Part shown: positions 1 through 9,217 of the stretch, one piece after another
Numbering within the stretch: the first letter of the stretch is position 1
How the letters are laid out: every line of letters begins with the position of its first letter
NCBI RefSeq assembly: GCF_029277445.1
Contig: NZ_CP119566.1
Coordinates: 262,501 to 326,500, forward strand
DNA length: 64,000 nucleotides
Reading direction: 5' to 3'
From: Pararhizobium qamdonense
GTDB lineage: Bacteria > Pseudomonadota > Alphaproteobacteria > Rhizobiales > Rhizobiaceae
Made by a program: the position numbers and the translations under genes
Notes under the pieces: model-generated
Told to the model about the DNA's origin: nothing
Database searches by the model: none
Seen by the model: only the letters and a program-made list of their open reading frames with translations

Positions 1-1
1 G

Positions 2-1414
2 CGCATCCAGCATATGGTGTCGCCGCTATTGGCCGTTCCGCATGCGGCTGCAGCCTTCGGTCTTGCCTTCCTTGCCGCCCCGTCCGGACTGGTCATGCGT
101 CTCGTGTCCCCTGGTCTCACGGGCTATACCAGTCCGCCCGACTGGCTGGTGCCGCAGGACCCGCTGGGATTGACGATGATGGCGGGGCTGATCGTCAAGG
201 AAATGCCGTTTCTGTTTCTGGTGACCTTGGCGGCGCTGCCGCAATTGCCGCTCCTTGAAGCGCGGCAGCTGTCGGCCGGCCTGGGCTATGGCCGCATTCG
301 GGGTTTCCTGATCAGCACCTGGCCGCTTCTCTACGTCCAAATCCGGCTGCCGGTCTTTGCCGTGCTCGCCTATTCAAGCTCCGTCGTCGATGTGGCGATG
401 ATCCTCGGCCCGGCGTTGCCTGCCCCGCTTGCGGTGCGCATTACCGGATGGATGGCCGATAGTGACCTGCGCATGCGGTTCCTTGCATCGGCCGGTGCAG
501 TTCTGCAGCTCCTGCTCACGGTTGCGGCCATGGTGGCATGGCTGGCAATGGAGCAAGCCGGTTCCTTCCTGCTGCGGCGCATGTCGCAATCCGGCGTTCG
601 CCGGGCTGATGACCGCGTGTTGCGCGGGGTCGCGGCCACCATGATCGCTCTCTCGGCGGCGCTGGTTTTCCTGGGCCTTGCAGTGCTCTTTCTCTGGTCA
701 ATTGCCGGTCTCTGGCCGTTTCCGGCACTTTTGCCGGATAGTGCTACGCTTCAGTCCTGGATGCGTGCCCTGCCGCAGGCCACCGCTGTGATTGCAACGA
801 CGATCTCGCTCGCCAGCAGTTCGGCCGCCATTGCCATGCTCCTTGCCATTGGTCTGCTCTGGCAAGGCGGTCATCGCGACCGTCCTGTCCTTAAAGGCCG
901 CGTGTTCAGCGTTGTCCTCTATCTGCCGCTGATCGTGCCGCAGCTCTGCTTCGTCTTTGGCCTGCAGATCCTCAACGTTGGACTTGGGGTCGACGCGTCC
1001 ATGCCGCTCCTGGTTTTCGTGCACCTGATTTTCGTTTTGCCCTACGCCGTGCTGTCGCTATCGCCGCCCTGGCAGGCGCTCGACCGGCGTTACGACATGC
1101 TGGCGGCAGGGCTTGGCAAATCGCCGTGGCAGATCCTGATCCATATCCGCCTGCCGATGCTGACGCGGGCCTGCCTCACGGCTTTTGCCGTTGGGTTTGC
1201 AGTATCCGCCGGGCTCTACCTGCCCACGCTTTTGATCGGCGCCGGGCGCATCGTCACCATCACCACCGAGGCCGTTGCGCTGTCGTCCGGTGGCGACCGG
1301 CGTGCCATCGGCGTCTATGCGCTGTTGCAGACGCTCGTTCCCTTTGCAGGATTTCTGATTGCATCGCTGGTGCCGCACTTGCTATTCCGCGACCGGCGCG
1401 CGATGAGGATTTGA
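2..1414 (+). CDS. ABC transporter permease, YnjC-like (5' end outside window)
   Basis: Inner-membrane permease of a binding-protein-dependent importer. The frame is open from base 2 to the window edge, so the N-terminus is missing; an internal ATG at 14 is only the first visible Met. The protein is almost entirely hydrophobic, with roughly ten membrane segments in two homologous halves, as in the fused permeases ThiP and YnjC. The next gene, its ATPase, starts directly after this stop codon, so the two are translationally linked. The binding-protein gene should lie upstream of the window. The substrate (thiamine-like compound, metal or other) cannot be read from the sequence. Confidence 0.8.
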   Translation, partial: RIQHMVSPLLAVPHAAAAFGLAFLAAPSGLVMRLVSPGLTGYTSPPDWLVPQDPLGLTMMAGLIVKEMPFLFLVTLAALPQLPLLEARQLSAGLGYGRIRGFLISTWPLLYVQIRLPVFAVLAYSSSVVDVAMILGPALPAPLAVRITGWMADSDLRMRFLASAGAVLQLLLTVAAMVAWLAMEQAGSFLLRRMSQSGVRRADDRVLRGVAATMIALSAALVFLGLAVLFLWSIAGLWPFPALLPDSATLQSWMRALPQATAVIATTISLASSSAAIAMLLAIGLLWQGGHRDRPVLKGRVFSVVLYLPLIVPQLCFVFGLQILNVGLGVDASMPLLVFVHLIFVLPYAVLSLSPPWQALDRRYDMLAAGLGKSPWQILIHIRLPMLTRACLTAFAVGFAVSAGLYLPTLLIGAGRIVTITTEAVALSSGGDRRAIGVYALLQTLVPFAGFLIASLVPHLLFRDRRAMRI

Positions 1415-2077
1415 ATGAAACCCGATATGACAGACGGACTGCATCTGGAGGCGATTTCCATCGCCCTGAACGGCCGGATGCTGCTCTCTTTGTCGGCGCA
1501 TGTCCGGCCCGGCGAGATATTGACGGTTATGGGGCCGTCCGGCTCCGGCAAATCGGCGCTGCTTGCCGCTCTCGGCGGTTTTCTCGATCCGGCTTTTACC
1601 GCGAGCGGCCACATCCGTATCGATACCGACGACCTGACCGGTGTTGCGGCGGAAAAGCGCCGTTGCGGCATGCTGTTTCAGGATCCGCTGCTGTTTCCGC
1701 ATCTCTCGGTCGGCGGCAACCTGCTGTTCGGATTGACGCCGTCCATTGTCCGGCGCGAGCAGCGGCGGCGCATGGTGGAGCAGGCATTGGCCGATGTGGA
1801 GCTTGAAGGCTTTTTCGATCGGGATCCGGCCACGCTGTCGGGCGGCCAGAAAGCCCGCGTGGCGCTGCAGCGGGTGATGCTGTCGGCGCCTCGGCTGCTT
1901 CTGCTCGACGAGCCCTTTTCCAAACTCGACAGTGGCCTGCGGCAGCAGACGCGCAATCTGATCTTTTCCCGCGCCAAATCCGCCCGGCTGCCGGTCGTTC
2001 TGGTCACCCATGACCAGGCGGATGCCGAAGCGGCAGGCGGCGAAATTCTTGTCATCGGCGAGGAGGCCGGCCGATGA
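1415..2077 (+). CDS. ABC transporter ATP-binding protein, YnjD-like
   Basis: ATPase subunit of the importer begun by the upstream permease. Visible motifs in order: Walker A GPSGSGKS (about residues 43-50), a Q-loop around FQDPLLFPH, ABC signature LSGGQ, Walker B LLLLDEP, and the H-loop VTHD. At 220 residues it has a single nucleotide-binding domain and no regulatory C-terminal extension, which fits YnjD/ThiQ rather than CysA or UgpC. Its ATG follows the permease stop without a gap, and its own end overlaps the hrpB start by 4 bases (ATGA). The transported substrate is unknown. Confidence 0.85.
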   Translation: MKPDMTDGLHLEAISIALNGRMLLSLSAHVRPGEILTVMGPSGSGKSALLAALGGFLDPAFTASGHIRIDTDDLTGVAAEKRRCGMLFQDPLLFPHLSVGGNLLFGLTPSIVRREQRRRMVEQALADVELEGFFDRDPATLSGGQKARVALQRVMLSAPRLLLLDEPFSKLDSGLRQQTRNLIFSRAKSARLPVVLVTHDQADAEAAGGEILVIGEEAGR

Positions 2078-4557
2078 GCGTGACGGCGATGAGCATGGCA
2101 GGGATCCTGCCCGACCTGCCCGTGCGGGCGATCCTGCCGCAGCTCGGCGAGGCTTTGAAGACGGCGCCCGCCGTCGTGCTTTCGGCGCCGCCAGGAGCGG
2201 GCAAGACAACGCTGGTGCCACTGTTTCTTCTCGATCAGCCCTGGCGTGGCGAGGGCAAGATCATTCTTTTGGAGCCGCGCCGGCTGGCGGCCCGCGCCGC
2301 TGCCGGGCGCATGGCAAGCCTGCTTGGCGAAAATATCGGCGATACCGTCGGCTATCGCATGCGGCTCGATAGCCGGATTTCGGCGAAGACCCGCATCGAG
2401 GTGGTCACCGAAGGGGTGTTTGCGCGGATGCTGCTCGACGATCCGGAATTGCCGGACGTGGCGGCGGTGCTGTTTGACGAGTTCCACGAGCGGTCGCTGG
2501 ATGCGGATTTCGGATTGGCGCTGGCGCTCGATGTGCAGCAGGCGCTGCGCGACGACCTGAAGCTGATCGTCATGTCGGCGACGCTGGATGTCGATCGGGT
2601 GGCGCAGCTCTTGGGCGGGGCACCCGTCATCGAGAGCCAGGGGCGCAGTTTTCCGGTGGATGTGCGCTACCGCGAGCGGGCATCGACCGAGCGTGTCGAA
2701 GACGCCGTGACGCGGGCCATTGTCGAGGCGCATCGCGAGGAAGCGGGCTCGATCCTCGCTTTCCTGCCCGGACAGGCCGAAATCACCCGCACTGCCGAGC
2801 GGCTGGCGGGCCGGTTTGGCGCAGACACCATCATCACGCCGCTGTTCGGCAATCTCAGCCAGAAGGAGCAGGACGCGGCGATCCGCCCGGCAGCGGCGGG
2901 AACCCGCAAGATCGTGCTGGCCACCTCGATCGCCGAGACCTCCATCACCATCGATGGCGTGCGCATCATCATCGATAGCGGCCTGCAGCGGCTTCCGGCC
3001 TTCGAGGCATCGACGGGGATTACCCGGCTGGAAACCGTGCGGGTATCGCGCGCCTCCGCCGATCAGCGGGCGGGCCGCGCCGGGCGCACGGAGCCCGGGA
3101 TCGCCATCCGTCTCTGGCATCAGGGTCAGACGGCAGCCCTGCCGGCATTCACGCCGCCGCAGATTCTTGCAAGCGACCTGTCGGGCCTTGTGCTTGATCT
3201 CGCCCATTGGGGGGTTACGGATCCTGCGGGCCTTGCCTTTCTCGATCCGCCGCCCGCAACCACATGGCAGGAGGCAAAGGCTCTGCTGGGTCAACTGGGC
3301 GCGCTCGATCCCAATGGTGCGCTGACCGCACGGGGAAAGCAGATCCGGCAGCTGGCTTTGCCGCCCAGGCTTGCCGCCATGGCGGTTTCGGCGGCAGAGG
3401 AGGGCCAGGCCTATGAAGCCTGCCTGCTGGCCGTGGTTTTGACCGAGCAGGGGCTGGGCGGAAACAGCATCGATCTGGAAGACCGGCTGCGCCGTTTCAA
3501 ATCCGAGCGCGGCGACCGTGCAGACGCCTCGCGCGGGCTCGCCCGGCGGATGGCCAAGGGCCTGAGCGATGCCAAACAGACCAGCGATCCGGTTCAACCC
3601 GGCATTCTCCTGATGCAGGCCTTTCCGGACCGCATCGCCCTGCAACGCGGCGGACGCGGGCGCTTCGTGATGGCCAATGGCCGGGGAGCGGAACTGCCGG
3701 AAACCGAGCGGCTGGCGGGTGCCGCCATGCTTGTGATCGCCGACCTTACGGGCCGCGCCGGCGGGCAGCGTCTTCTGGCTGCGGCGGAAATGTCCCGTGC
3801 CGATGTAGAAGCGCATATGCCGCAGGCGATCGTCCAGGAGGACCAGACCTTTTTCGACCGGCCGAGCCGGCAGGTCCGGGCGCGGCGGGTGACGCGGCTG
3901 GGCGCCATCATTTTCGACGAAACGCCGCTCAGCAAGCCGAAGGGCGAGGCGGCGGCCCGGGCGCTTGCCGATGGCGTTCGCCAGCTGGGGCTTGCGGTCC
4001 TGCCCTTTTCCAGGGAAGCCGCGCAATTGCGCGACCGCATCGGCTTTCTCCATCGCACACTCGGCGAGCCCTGGCCCGATATGGCGGATGACAGCCTGCT
4101 GAAGCGGCTTGACAATTGGTTCGTGCCATTCCAGCGGGATACGCGCGGTATCGACGACATCAATGCAGGCAGCCTGTCGGAAGGGCTGCAATCGTTGGTG
4201 CCGCACGATGCCGCCCGCGATCTTGCAAAGCTGGCGCCGACGCATTTCGAAGCGCCGACCGGGCAGCGCCACCCAATCCGCTACGACGGCGACGAGCCGG
4301 TCCTGTCGATCCGGGTACAGGAGCTGTTCGGGCTGAAGACGCATCCGGCAATCGGCGGGGGCCGCTTGCCACTGCTTCTGGAACTGATTTCGCCCGGTCA
4401 CAAGCCGATGCAGACGACGCGTGACCTGCCGGGCTTCTGGGCCGGGTCCTGGAAGGATGTCCGCGCCGATATGCGCGGCCGGTATCCGAAACATCCCTGG
4501 CCGGAAGACCCGGCAAACGCCATGCCGACGACACGGGCGAAACCGCGTGGTACATGA
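2074..4557 (+). CDS. hrpB: ATP-dependent helicase HrpB
   Basis: DEAH-box RNA helicase-like protein of 827 residues, the usual HrpB length. Motif I is GAGKTT near residue 45, motif II is DEFHER instead of a plain DEAH, motif III is SAT, and motif VI is QRAGRAGR. These are followed by the helicase-associated HA2 region and the HrpB-specific C-terminal domain. The cellular role of HrpB is poorly defined in bacteria. The start overlaps the stop of the ABC ATPase gene (ATGA), but the functions are unrelated, so this is probably just compact packing. hrpB next to actSR is a familiar rhizobial arrangement. Confidence 0.93.
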   Translation: MSVTAMSMAGILPDLPVRAILPQLGEALKTAPAVVLSAPPGAGKTTLVPLFLLDQPWRGEGKIILLEPRRLAARAAAGRMASLLGENIGDTVGYRMRLDSRISAKTRIEVVTEGVFARMLLDDPELPDVAAVLFDEFHERSLDADFGLALALDVQQALRDDLKLIVMSATLDVDRVAQLLGGAPVIESQGRSFPVDVRYRERASTERVEDAVTRAIVEAHREEAGSILAFLPGQAEITRTAERLAGRFGADTIITPLFGNLSQKEQDAAIRPAAAGTRKIVLATSIAETSITIDGVRIIIDSGLQRLPAFEASTGITRLETVRVSRASADQRAGRAGRTEPGIAIRLWHQGQTAALPAFTPPQILASDLSGLVLDLAHWGVTDPAGLAFLDPPPATTWQEAKALLGQLGALDPNGALTARGKQIRQLALPPRLAAMAVSAAEEGQAYEACLLAVVLTEQGLGGNSIDLEDRLRRFKSERGDRADASRGLARRMAKGLSDAKQTSDPVQPGILLMQAFPDRIALQRGGRGRFVMANGRGAELPETERLAGAAMLVIADLTGRAGGQRLLAAAEMSRADVEAHMPQAIVQEDQTFFDRPSRQVRARRVTRLGAIIFDETPLSKPKGEAAARALADGVRQLGLAVLPFSREAAQLRDRIGFLHRTLGEPWPDMADDSLLKRLDNWFVPFQRDTRGIDDINAGSLSEGLQSLVPHDAARDLAKLAPTHFEAPTGQRHPIRYDGDEPVLSIRVQELFGLKTHPAIGGGRLPLLLELISPGHKPMQTTRDLPGFWAGSWKDVRADMRGRYPKHPWPEDPANAMPTTRAKPRGT

Positions 4558-4572
4558 GGCTGGGGCCTCACA

Positions 4573-5916
4573 ATGAGTGAGGCCGGCATGGCATTGACGA
4601 CAGGATACCGGATGACAACCGCCGCACTCGACGGGGAAGACGCTACGACAAGCCGGGTTCTGCGCCTGCAGACGATCGTGCGGCTGCGCTGGCTGGCTGT
4701 CGGCGGACAATCGATCGCGGTGATGATCACCGCCTTCTGGCTGCAATTTCCGCTGCCGCTGATTGCCTGCTGCTCGTTGATTGCGCTGCTTGCCTGGGTG
4801 AATGCCTATCTCACCATCCGCTATCCGCCGACGCACCGGCTGCAGCCGCCGGCGGCCTTTGCATTGCTCGGCCTCGATCTTGCCCAGCTGACGGCGCTTC
4901 TGTTCATTACCGGCGGGCTTGCCAATCCGTTTGCGCCGCTGGTCTGCGTTCCCGTCATCATCTCGTCTGCCTCGCAGCCGAAATGGCATAGTATCGCGCT
5001 GGCACTCCTTGCCATTCTCGGCATTACCGGGCTCGCCTTCTCGCCCTTCCCCCTGCCCTGGTATCCCGGTGTCGTGCTTCTGGTGCCGACGGTTCTCACG
5101 GCCGGTATCTGGTTTGCCATTGTTTCGACCACCGCTTTTGCCGCCTTCTACACCTACCGTGTCTCGCTGGAGGCAAGCGAACTTTCCGAAGCTCTGACGG
5201 CGACGGAGCTGGTTCTGCAGCGGGAAAAGCATCTTTCACAACTCGACGGTCTTGCGGCTGCGGCCGCCCACGAGCTTGGTACGCCGCTTGCCACGATCAG
5301 TGTCGTTGCCAAGGAAATGGAGCGCGAACTCGGCAATGATCCGCGCTTTGGCGAAGACGTGCATCTGTTGCGCAGCCAGAGTGAGCGCTGCCGGGACATC
5401 CTGCGGCGGTTGACGACGCTGTCGTCGGAGAACGAAGCGCATATGCGCCACCTGCCGCTGTCGTCGCTGATCGAGGAGGTGATGGCGCCGCATCGCGAGT
5501 TCGGCATCCAGATCAATCTTGTCGAACGCGGCGACCGCGCCAAGGAGCCGGTCGGCAACCGCAATGCCGGCATTCTCTACGGGCTCGGCAATCTTTTGGA
5601 AAACGCGGTCGATTATGCCAAAAAGGAAGTGACCGTGACGGTCACCCATACGCCGGCGATCGTTTCGGTTGTCATCGAGGACGACGGCGACGGCTATGCG
5701 CCGGATATTCTCAGCCGCATCGGCGAGCCCTACGTGACGAAGCGCCAGAAGGATGACAGTGCCGGGGGTCTGGGCCTTGGATTGTTCATCGCCAAGACGC
5801 TGCTGGAGCGTTCGGGCGCCAAGCTGAGCTTCGAAAACGGTGGCCCGGACAAGCCCGGTGCCCGCGTCAGCGTCGAATGGCCGCGCATCCTGATGGACGC
5901 AAATCTGTCGAAATGA
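4573..5916 (+). CDS. actS: redox sensor histidine kinase ActS (RegB/PrrB family)
   Basis: Membrane histidine kinase of 447 residues with about six N-terminal membrane segments. The quinone-binding heptapeptide GGLANPF of the RegB family lies at residues 114-120. The H-box AHELGTPL puts the phospho-acceptor at His233, and a conserved Cys at 273 (ERCRDIL) sits 40 residues later, the same spacing as the redox-active His225/Cys265 pair of Rhodobacter RegB. The ATP-binding domain ends with the GLGLGLF box. Its cognate regulator actR follows after about 80 bases. In rhizobia this pair is linked to acid tolerance and to redox control of respiration, nitrogen and carbon metabolism. Confidence 0.93.
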   Translation: MSEAGMALTTGYRMTTAALDGEDATTSRVLRLQTIVRLRWLAVGGQSIAVMITAFWLQFPLPLIACCSLIALLAWVNAYLTIRYPPTHRLQPPAAFALLGLDLAQLTALLFITGGLANPFAPLVCVPVIISSASQPKWHSIALALLAILGITGLAFSPFPLPWYPGVVLLVPTVLTAGIWFAIVSTTAFAAFYTYRVSLEASELSEALTATELVLQREKHLSQLDGLAAAAAHELGTPLATISVVAKEMERELGNDPRFGEDVHLLRSQSERCRDILRRLTTLSSENEAHMRHLPLSSLIEEVMAPHREFGIQINLVERGDRAKEPVGNRNAGILYGLGNLLENAVDYAKKEVTVTVTHTPAIVSVVIEDDGDGYAPDILSRIGEPYVTKRQKDDSAGGLGLGLFIAKTLLERSGAKLSFENGGPDKPGARVSVEWPRILMDANLSK

Positions 5917-5994
5917 CTTTACGGCGTTTTGAACCGGGAATATGCGAACTTACGTAGAGTGCATGAACCAAGAGACGGCACCGAGGATTGCGAC

Positions 5995-6579
5995 ATGACG
6001 GAAAAACTCCCCGAACAGGCCGGCGAAACGCCGACGGACGCCTCGCTGATCGGCACTGACACGTCCCTGTTGATCGTCGATGACGACGCGCCTTTCCTGC
6101 GCCGCCTGGCGCGCGCCATGGAAACCCGCGGCTTTGCCGTCGATATCGCCGAATCCGTTGCCGAAGGCATTGCCAAGGCGAAGACCCATCCGCCAAAATA
6201 TGCGGTGGTGGACCTGAGGCTTGGCGACGGCAGCGGTCTCGACGTGATCGAGGCGATCCGCACGCGCCGCGACGACACACGCATCATCATGCTGACCGGT
6301 TATGGCAATATCGCCACCGCCGTCAACGCGGTGAAACTGGGCGCGGTCGATTACCTCGCCAAGCCTGCCGATGCCGACGATATCTTTGCCGCCCTCGTAC
6401 AAAGGGCCGGCGAGCGCGCCGAACCACCGGAAAATCCGATGTCGGCCGACCGGGTTCGCTGGGAACATATCCAGCGCGTCTACGAAATGTGCGAGCGCAA
6501 CGTGTCGGAGACCGCCCGCCGGCTCAACATGCATCGCCGCACGCTGCAGCGCATCCTGGCCAAGCGCGCGCCGAAGTAA
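5995..6579 (+). CDS. actR: response regulator ActR (RegA/PrrA family)
   Basis: A 194-residue regulator made of a receiver domain and a short Fis-type helix-turn-helix. The acidic pocket is DDD at 29-31, and the phosphorylated residue should be Asp73 in VVDLRLG. The C-terminal helix-turn-helix runs around SETARRLNMHRRTLQRIL, the highly conserved RegA DNA-recognition segment. I chose the ATG at 5995, preceded by GAGG, because family members begin shortly before the receiver domain; an in-frame ATG 66 bases upstream would add an unconserved leader. It is co-directional with actS and converges with mmcB, only 3 bases separating the stops. Confidence 0.93.
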   Translation: MTEKLPEQAGETPTDASLIGTDTSLLIVDDDAPFLRRLARAMETRGFAVDIAESVAEGIAKAKTHPPKYAVVDLRLGDGSGLDVIEAIRTRRDDTRIIMLTGYGNIATAVNAVKLGAVDYLAKPADADDIFAALVQRAGERAEPPENPMSADRVRWEHIQRVYEMCERNVSETARRLNMHRRTLQRILAKRAPK

Positions 6580-6582
6580 CGG

Positions 6583-7122
6583 TTACGCTCCGCTGTCGCC
6601 GTCCAGCGAGCCGGAAACGATATCGCGCATGTTCGGGCTGGTATCGCCGGCCCTGTCGGCCGACCATTCCGCCAGCATCAGGCGCTGGGCCGCGACCCGG
6701 GCAAAGTTCAGCGTGACGGATTTGCGCGTCGGCGCTGCAAGCCTGTGGTCCGGTGCATCGCGGATCATCTCCGCGTCATAGCCATCCGACAGAAGCAGCC
6801 CGCATTCCTGCGGAAAAATATCGAGCGGCACGCCGTTATGCGTGGCGAAATAGAGCCTGTCGGAATGCATCCGGTAGTCCGGCCATTTGCGGTCAACCCT
6901 GAAATCCTCGATCGAGGTCTTGATTTCGACGATCCAGATATCGCCCTTTGGCGAAATGGAGATCAGATCGGCACGCCTGCCGCTGGCAAGCGTCAGCTCC
7001 GGCAAGACGGCGTGACGCATTTCATGCAAGTACCGCTGCACGCCGCGGCGCACCATGAGTGCGCGCTGCGACTGCCGGCCGTCGATCAAAGGACTATCGT
7101 TGTGGATAGAGAGAATCGCCAT
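6583..7122 (-). CDS. mmcB: MmcB family DNA repair protein
   Basis: A 179-residue protein of the MmcB family, a predicted PD-(D/E)XK-type nuclease-fold protein linked to DNA damage response in alphaproteobacteria. The core strand with the likely catalytic residues is visible as RRADLISIS followed by WIVEIKTS (D then E-x-K). The N-terminal part is basic and the C-terminal tail looks disordered. It converges tail to tail with actR. I looked upstream for the alphaproteobacterial LexA box (GTTC-N7-GTTC) and did not find one, so SOS control is not supported by this sequence. Confidence 0.85.
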   Translation of the reverse strand: MAILSIHNDSPLIDGRQSQRALMVRRGVQRYLHEMRHAVLPELTLASGRRADLISISPKGDIWIVEIKTSIEDFRVDRKWPDYRMHSDRLYFATHNGVPLDIFPQECGLLLSDGYDAEMIRDAPDHRLAAPTRKSVTLNFARVAAQRLMLAEWSADRAGDTSPNMRDIVSGSLDGDSGA

Positions 7123-7303
7123 GCATTAAACTCTGGCACAAGGCGGCTTTTGTTGCAAAAAAACACTCCGTGGAGTTTTCGGATCACCCAGCCGCAATGT
7201 TGCCCCGCATTCACTTGCTTTCGGGATGTTAATCGAAAATAAACCATAATCGCTGATGGTCAAAACGACCCAGATATTCTTAACTTCATTTTAAGAGACA
7301 CCC

Positions 7304-7966
7304 ATGCGCTTCCGCAATGCAGTTCTGCTGTGCAGCCTCGCGGCTACACTCGCCTTGGCCAGTTGCTCCACGGCGCCGATCTCTCCCATCGGCGAAAAAG
7401 TAGCGACAAATCAAATCTTCTCCGATGGATACGGCCCGGTCGAAGATCACGGCTACGCCCTTCCGGCGATCCCGATCAACAAGGTCAACGAGCGTTTTCA
7501 CCGCCAGATCGTCGATTACGCCACAGCTGAAAAGCCCGGCACGATCATCGTGAACACGCCGAATCGCTTCCTCTATTTCGTTCTGCCCGGCGGCAAGGCC
7601 GTGCGTTATGGCATCGGCGTCGGCAAGGCCGGCTTTGCATGGGAAGGCCGCGCCTATGTTGCCTGGAAGCAGGAATGGCCGACATGGCATCCGCCGAAGG
7701 AAATGGCCGTGCGCAAGCCGGACGTTGCCCAATATGTCGAGAACGGCATGGGCCCTGGCCTGCGCAACCCGCTCGGCGCGCGCGCCATGTACCTGTTCAA
7801 CGATGAGGGCAAGGACACGCTGTTCCGCATCCACGGTTCGCCGGAATGGGCCTCGATCGGCACCGCCGCTTCGTCCGGCTGCATCCGCATGATCAACCAG
7901 GATATCATCGACCTTTATGCCCGTGTCCGTCCGGGCAAGAACACCCACGTCATCGTTCAGCAGTAA
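7304..7966 (+). CDS. L,D-transpeptidase lipoprotein (YkuD/ErfK family)
   Basis: Cell-wall enzyme expected to form 3-3 peptidoglycan cross-links or attach proteins to peptidoglycan. It has a lipoprotein signal: a charged start (MRFRN), a hydrophobic stretch and a lipobox LASC with Cys near residue 21, so it should be lipid-anchored facing the periplasm. The YkuD catalytic signature is present near the C-terminus: HGSPEW followed by SSGCIRM, with Cys as nucleophile. Length (220 residues) is normal for the single-domain form. It stands alone, with its own terminator just downstream and an AT-rich upstream region ending in TTAAG before the start. Confidence 0.92.
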   Translation: MRFRNAVLLCSLAATLALASCSTAPISPIGEKVATNQIFSDGYGPVEDHGYALPAIPINKVNERFHRQIVDYATAEKPGTIIVNTPNRFLYFVLPGGKAVRYGIGVGKAGFAWEGRAYVAWKQEWPTWHPPKEMAVRKPDVAQYVENGMGPGLRNPLGARAMYLFNDEGKDTLFRIHGSPEWASIGTAASSGCIRMINQDIIDLYARVRPGKNTHVIVQQ

Positions 7967-7993
7967 CGCTGATTTTAACGCCAGACGTCGTCA

Positions 7994-8019
7994 AATCCCC
8001 GGCTTGTCCGGGGATTTTT
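7994..8019 (+). terminator. rho-independent terminator of the L,D-transpeptidase gene
   Basis: Perfect 9-bp stem AATCCCCGG/CCGGGGATT with a 5-base loop (CTTGT), followed by a short T run, 28 bases after the stop codon. Confidence 0.9.
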
Positions 8020-8099
8020 ATTATGTGGACGAGGATCGCGCCTCCACGACACCATCTACATTAGAAATTACTGTATTTCTCGCCGGATGGTCGCGTTAG

Positions 8100-8175
8100 A
8101 CATCGACAGACATAATCTTTAGTTTCTCAAATTTAATATCCATAAAATTTATAGAATTTATTTTCTTGGCCGTCG
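8100..8175. promoter_or_regulatory. AT-rich promoter region upstream of the sulfurtransferase gene
   Basis: About 70 bases of strongly AT-rich sequence in a GC-rich neighbourhood. It contains an imperfect inverted repeat, ATAAAATTTA then TAGAATTTAT (8 of 10 positions match, 8142-8161). It lies 55-130 bases before the sulfurtransferase start, so it is a likely promoter and possible operator. No clear -35/-10 pair was assigned. Confidence 0.35.
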
Positions 8176-8230
8176 TCGCGATGCCGGGCATGTTGCCTTG
8201 CATTGCACTTCAAGCTGAGGAGAGAATGAC

Positions 8231-9160
8231 ATGACGGCAATCAAAGGCATGACTGTACTTGCAGCCGCCGCGCTCACGTCCGCAATGTTTGCGGGCTCGG
8301 TGCTTGCATCGGATGCACTGGTCGATTCCAAATGGGTGCAGGACAATTTAGAAAATCCGAAAGTGCGGATATTCGAGGTCAGCGTCGATACCGGTGTCTA
8401 TGAACGCGGTCATATTCCCGGCGCTGCACATCTCAATTGGCACACGGACCTCGTCGATCCGCAAAAGCGCGACATTGCCAGCCGCGAGGCTTTCGAGAAA
8501 ACCCTTCGGGATGCGGGCGTCGATAAGGACACGACGATCGTTCTCTATGGCGACAATAACAACTGGTTTGCCGCCTGGGGCGCATGGGTATTTGAGGTCT
8601 ACGGTCTCGGCAATCAGGTGAAACTGCTCGACGGTGGCCGCAAGCTCTGGGAGGCACAAGGCCTGCCGCTGGATACGGCCTTACCGGATCATGCCGATTC
8701 GACGTTGACGCTTGCCGACCGCGACAACTCGGTGAGAGCGCGTTTCGTTGACGTGGTCGCCGTTGCGGAAGGCAGGAACGACGCCAAGCTCATCGATATT
8801 CGCTCAGCGGATGAATATGCCGGCAAGATATTTGCGCCCGAAGGCGTCAAGGAGCTTTCGGTCCGCGCGGGCCATATTCCAAGCGCCGTCAATGTTCCCT
8901 GGGGCAGGATCGTCAAGGAAGACGGCACCTTCAAATCCGAAGACGAGATCAAGGCGATCTATGCGGAAAAAGGCATTGATGGCTCAAAGCCCGTCATCAC
9001 CTATTGCAGGATCGGCGAACGGTCGAGCCACACCTGGTTCGCGCTCAAGAAGATCCTCGGCTATGACGTCAGCAATTACGATGGGTCGTGGACGGAGTAT
9101 GGGAATGCCGTCGGCGTTCCGGTGACCAATATTGCCGGAACGGTCTGGACCGGAAAATAG
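8231..9160 (+). CDS. periplasmic thiosulfate/3-mercaptopyruvate sulfurtransferase (two-domain rhodanese)
   Basis: Transfers sulfane sulfur from thiosulfate or a related donor to an acceptor. A Sec signal peptide is visible (hydrophobic core after MTAIKGM, cleavage likely after VLAS near residue 26), so the enzyme is exported. Two rhodanese domains follow; the C-terminal one carries the active-site loop CRIGERSS with catalytic Cys259. A GAGGAG ribosome site precedes the start. The next gene, 57 bases on, encodes a YeeE-type thiosulfate transporter, so the pair probably handles external thiosulfate or sulfane sulfur. Whether thiosulfate or mercaptopyruvate is the preferred donor cannot be decided here. 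Confidence 0.88.
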   Translation: MTAIKGMTVLAAAALTSAMFAGSVLASDALVDSKWVQDNLENPKVRIFEVSVDTGVYERGHIPGAAHLNWHTDLVDPQKRDIASREAFEKTLRDAGVDKDTTIVLYGDNNNWFAAWGAWVFEVYGLGNQVKLLDGGRKLWEAQGLPLDTALPDHADSTLTLADRDNSVRARFVDVVAVAEGRNDAKLIDIRSADEYAGKIFAPEGVKELSVRAGHIPSAVNVPWGRIVKEDGTFKSEDEIKAIYAEKGIDGSKPVITYCRIGERSSHTWFALKKILGYDVSNYDGSWTEYGNAVGVPVTNIAGTVWTGK

Positions 9161-9217
9161 TGCTGTCTTCCAACATCAAGGAGCGGGTGGACGCGGTACA
9201 GGTCCGCCCGCACCTCG

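Noticed and set aside
1678..5232. 1184-residue open frame on the minus strand opposite the ABC ATPase, hrpB and actS
   Set aside because: It mirrors strongly supported genes, has low-complexity Arg/Gln/Pro-rich composition, and no recognisable motif; it results from GC-rich third-position bias.
7123..7303. LexA-controlled promoter for mmcB
   Set aside because: No GTTC-N7-GTTC sequence is present in the upstream region.
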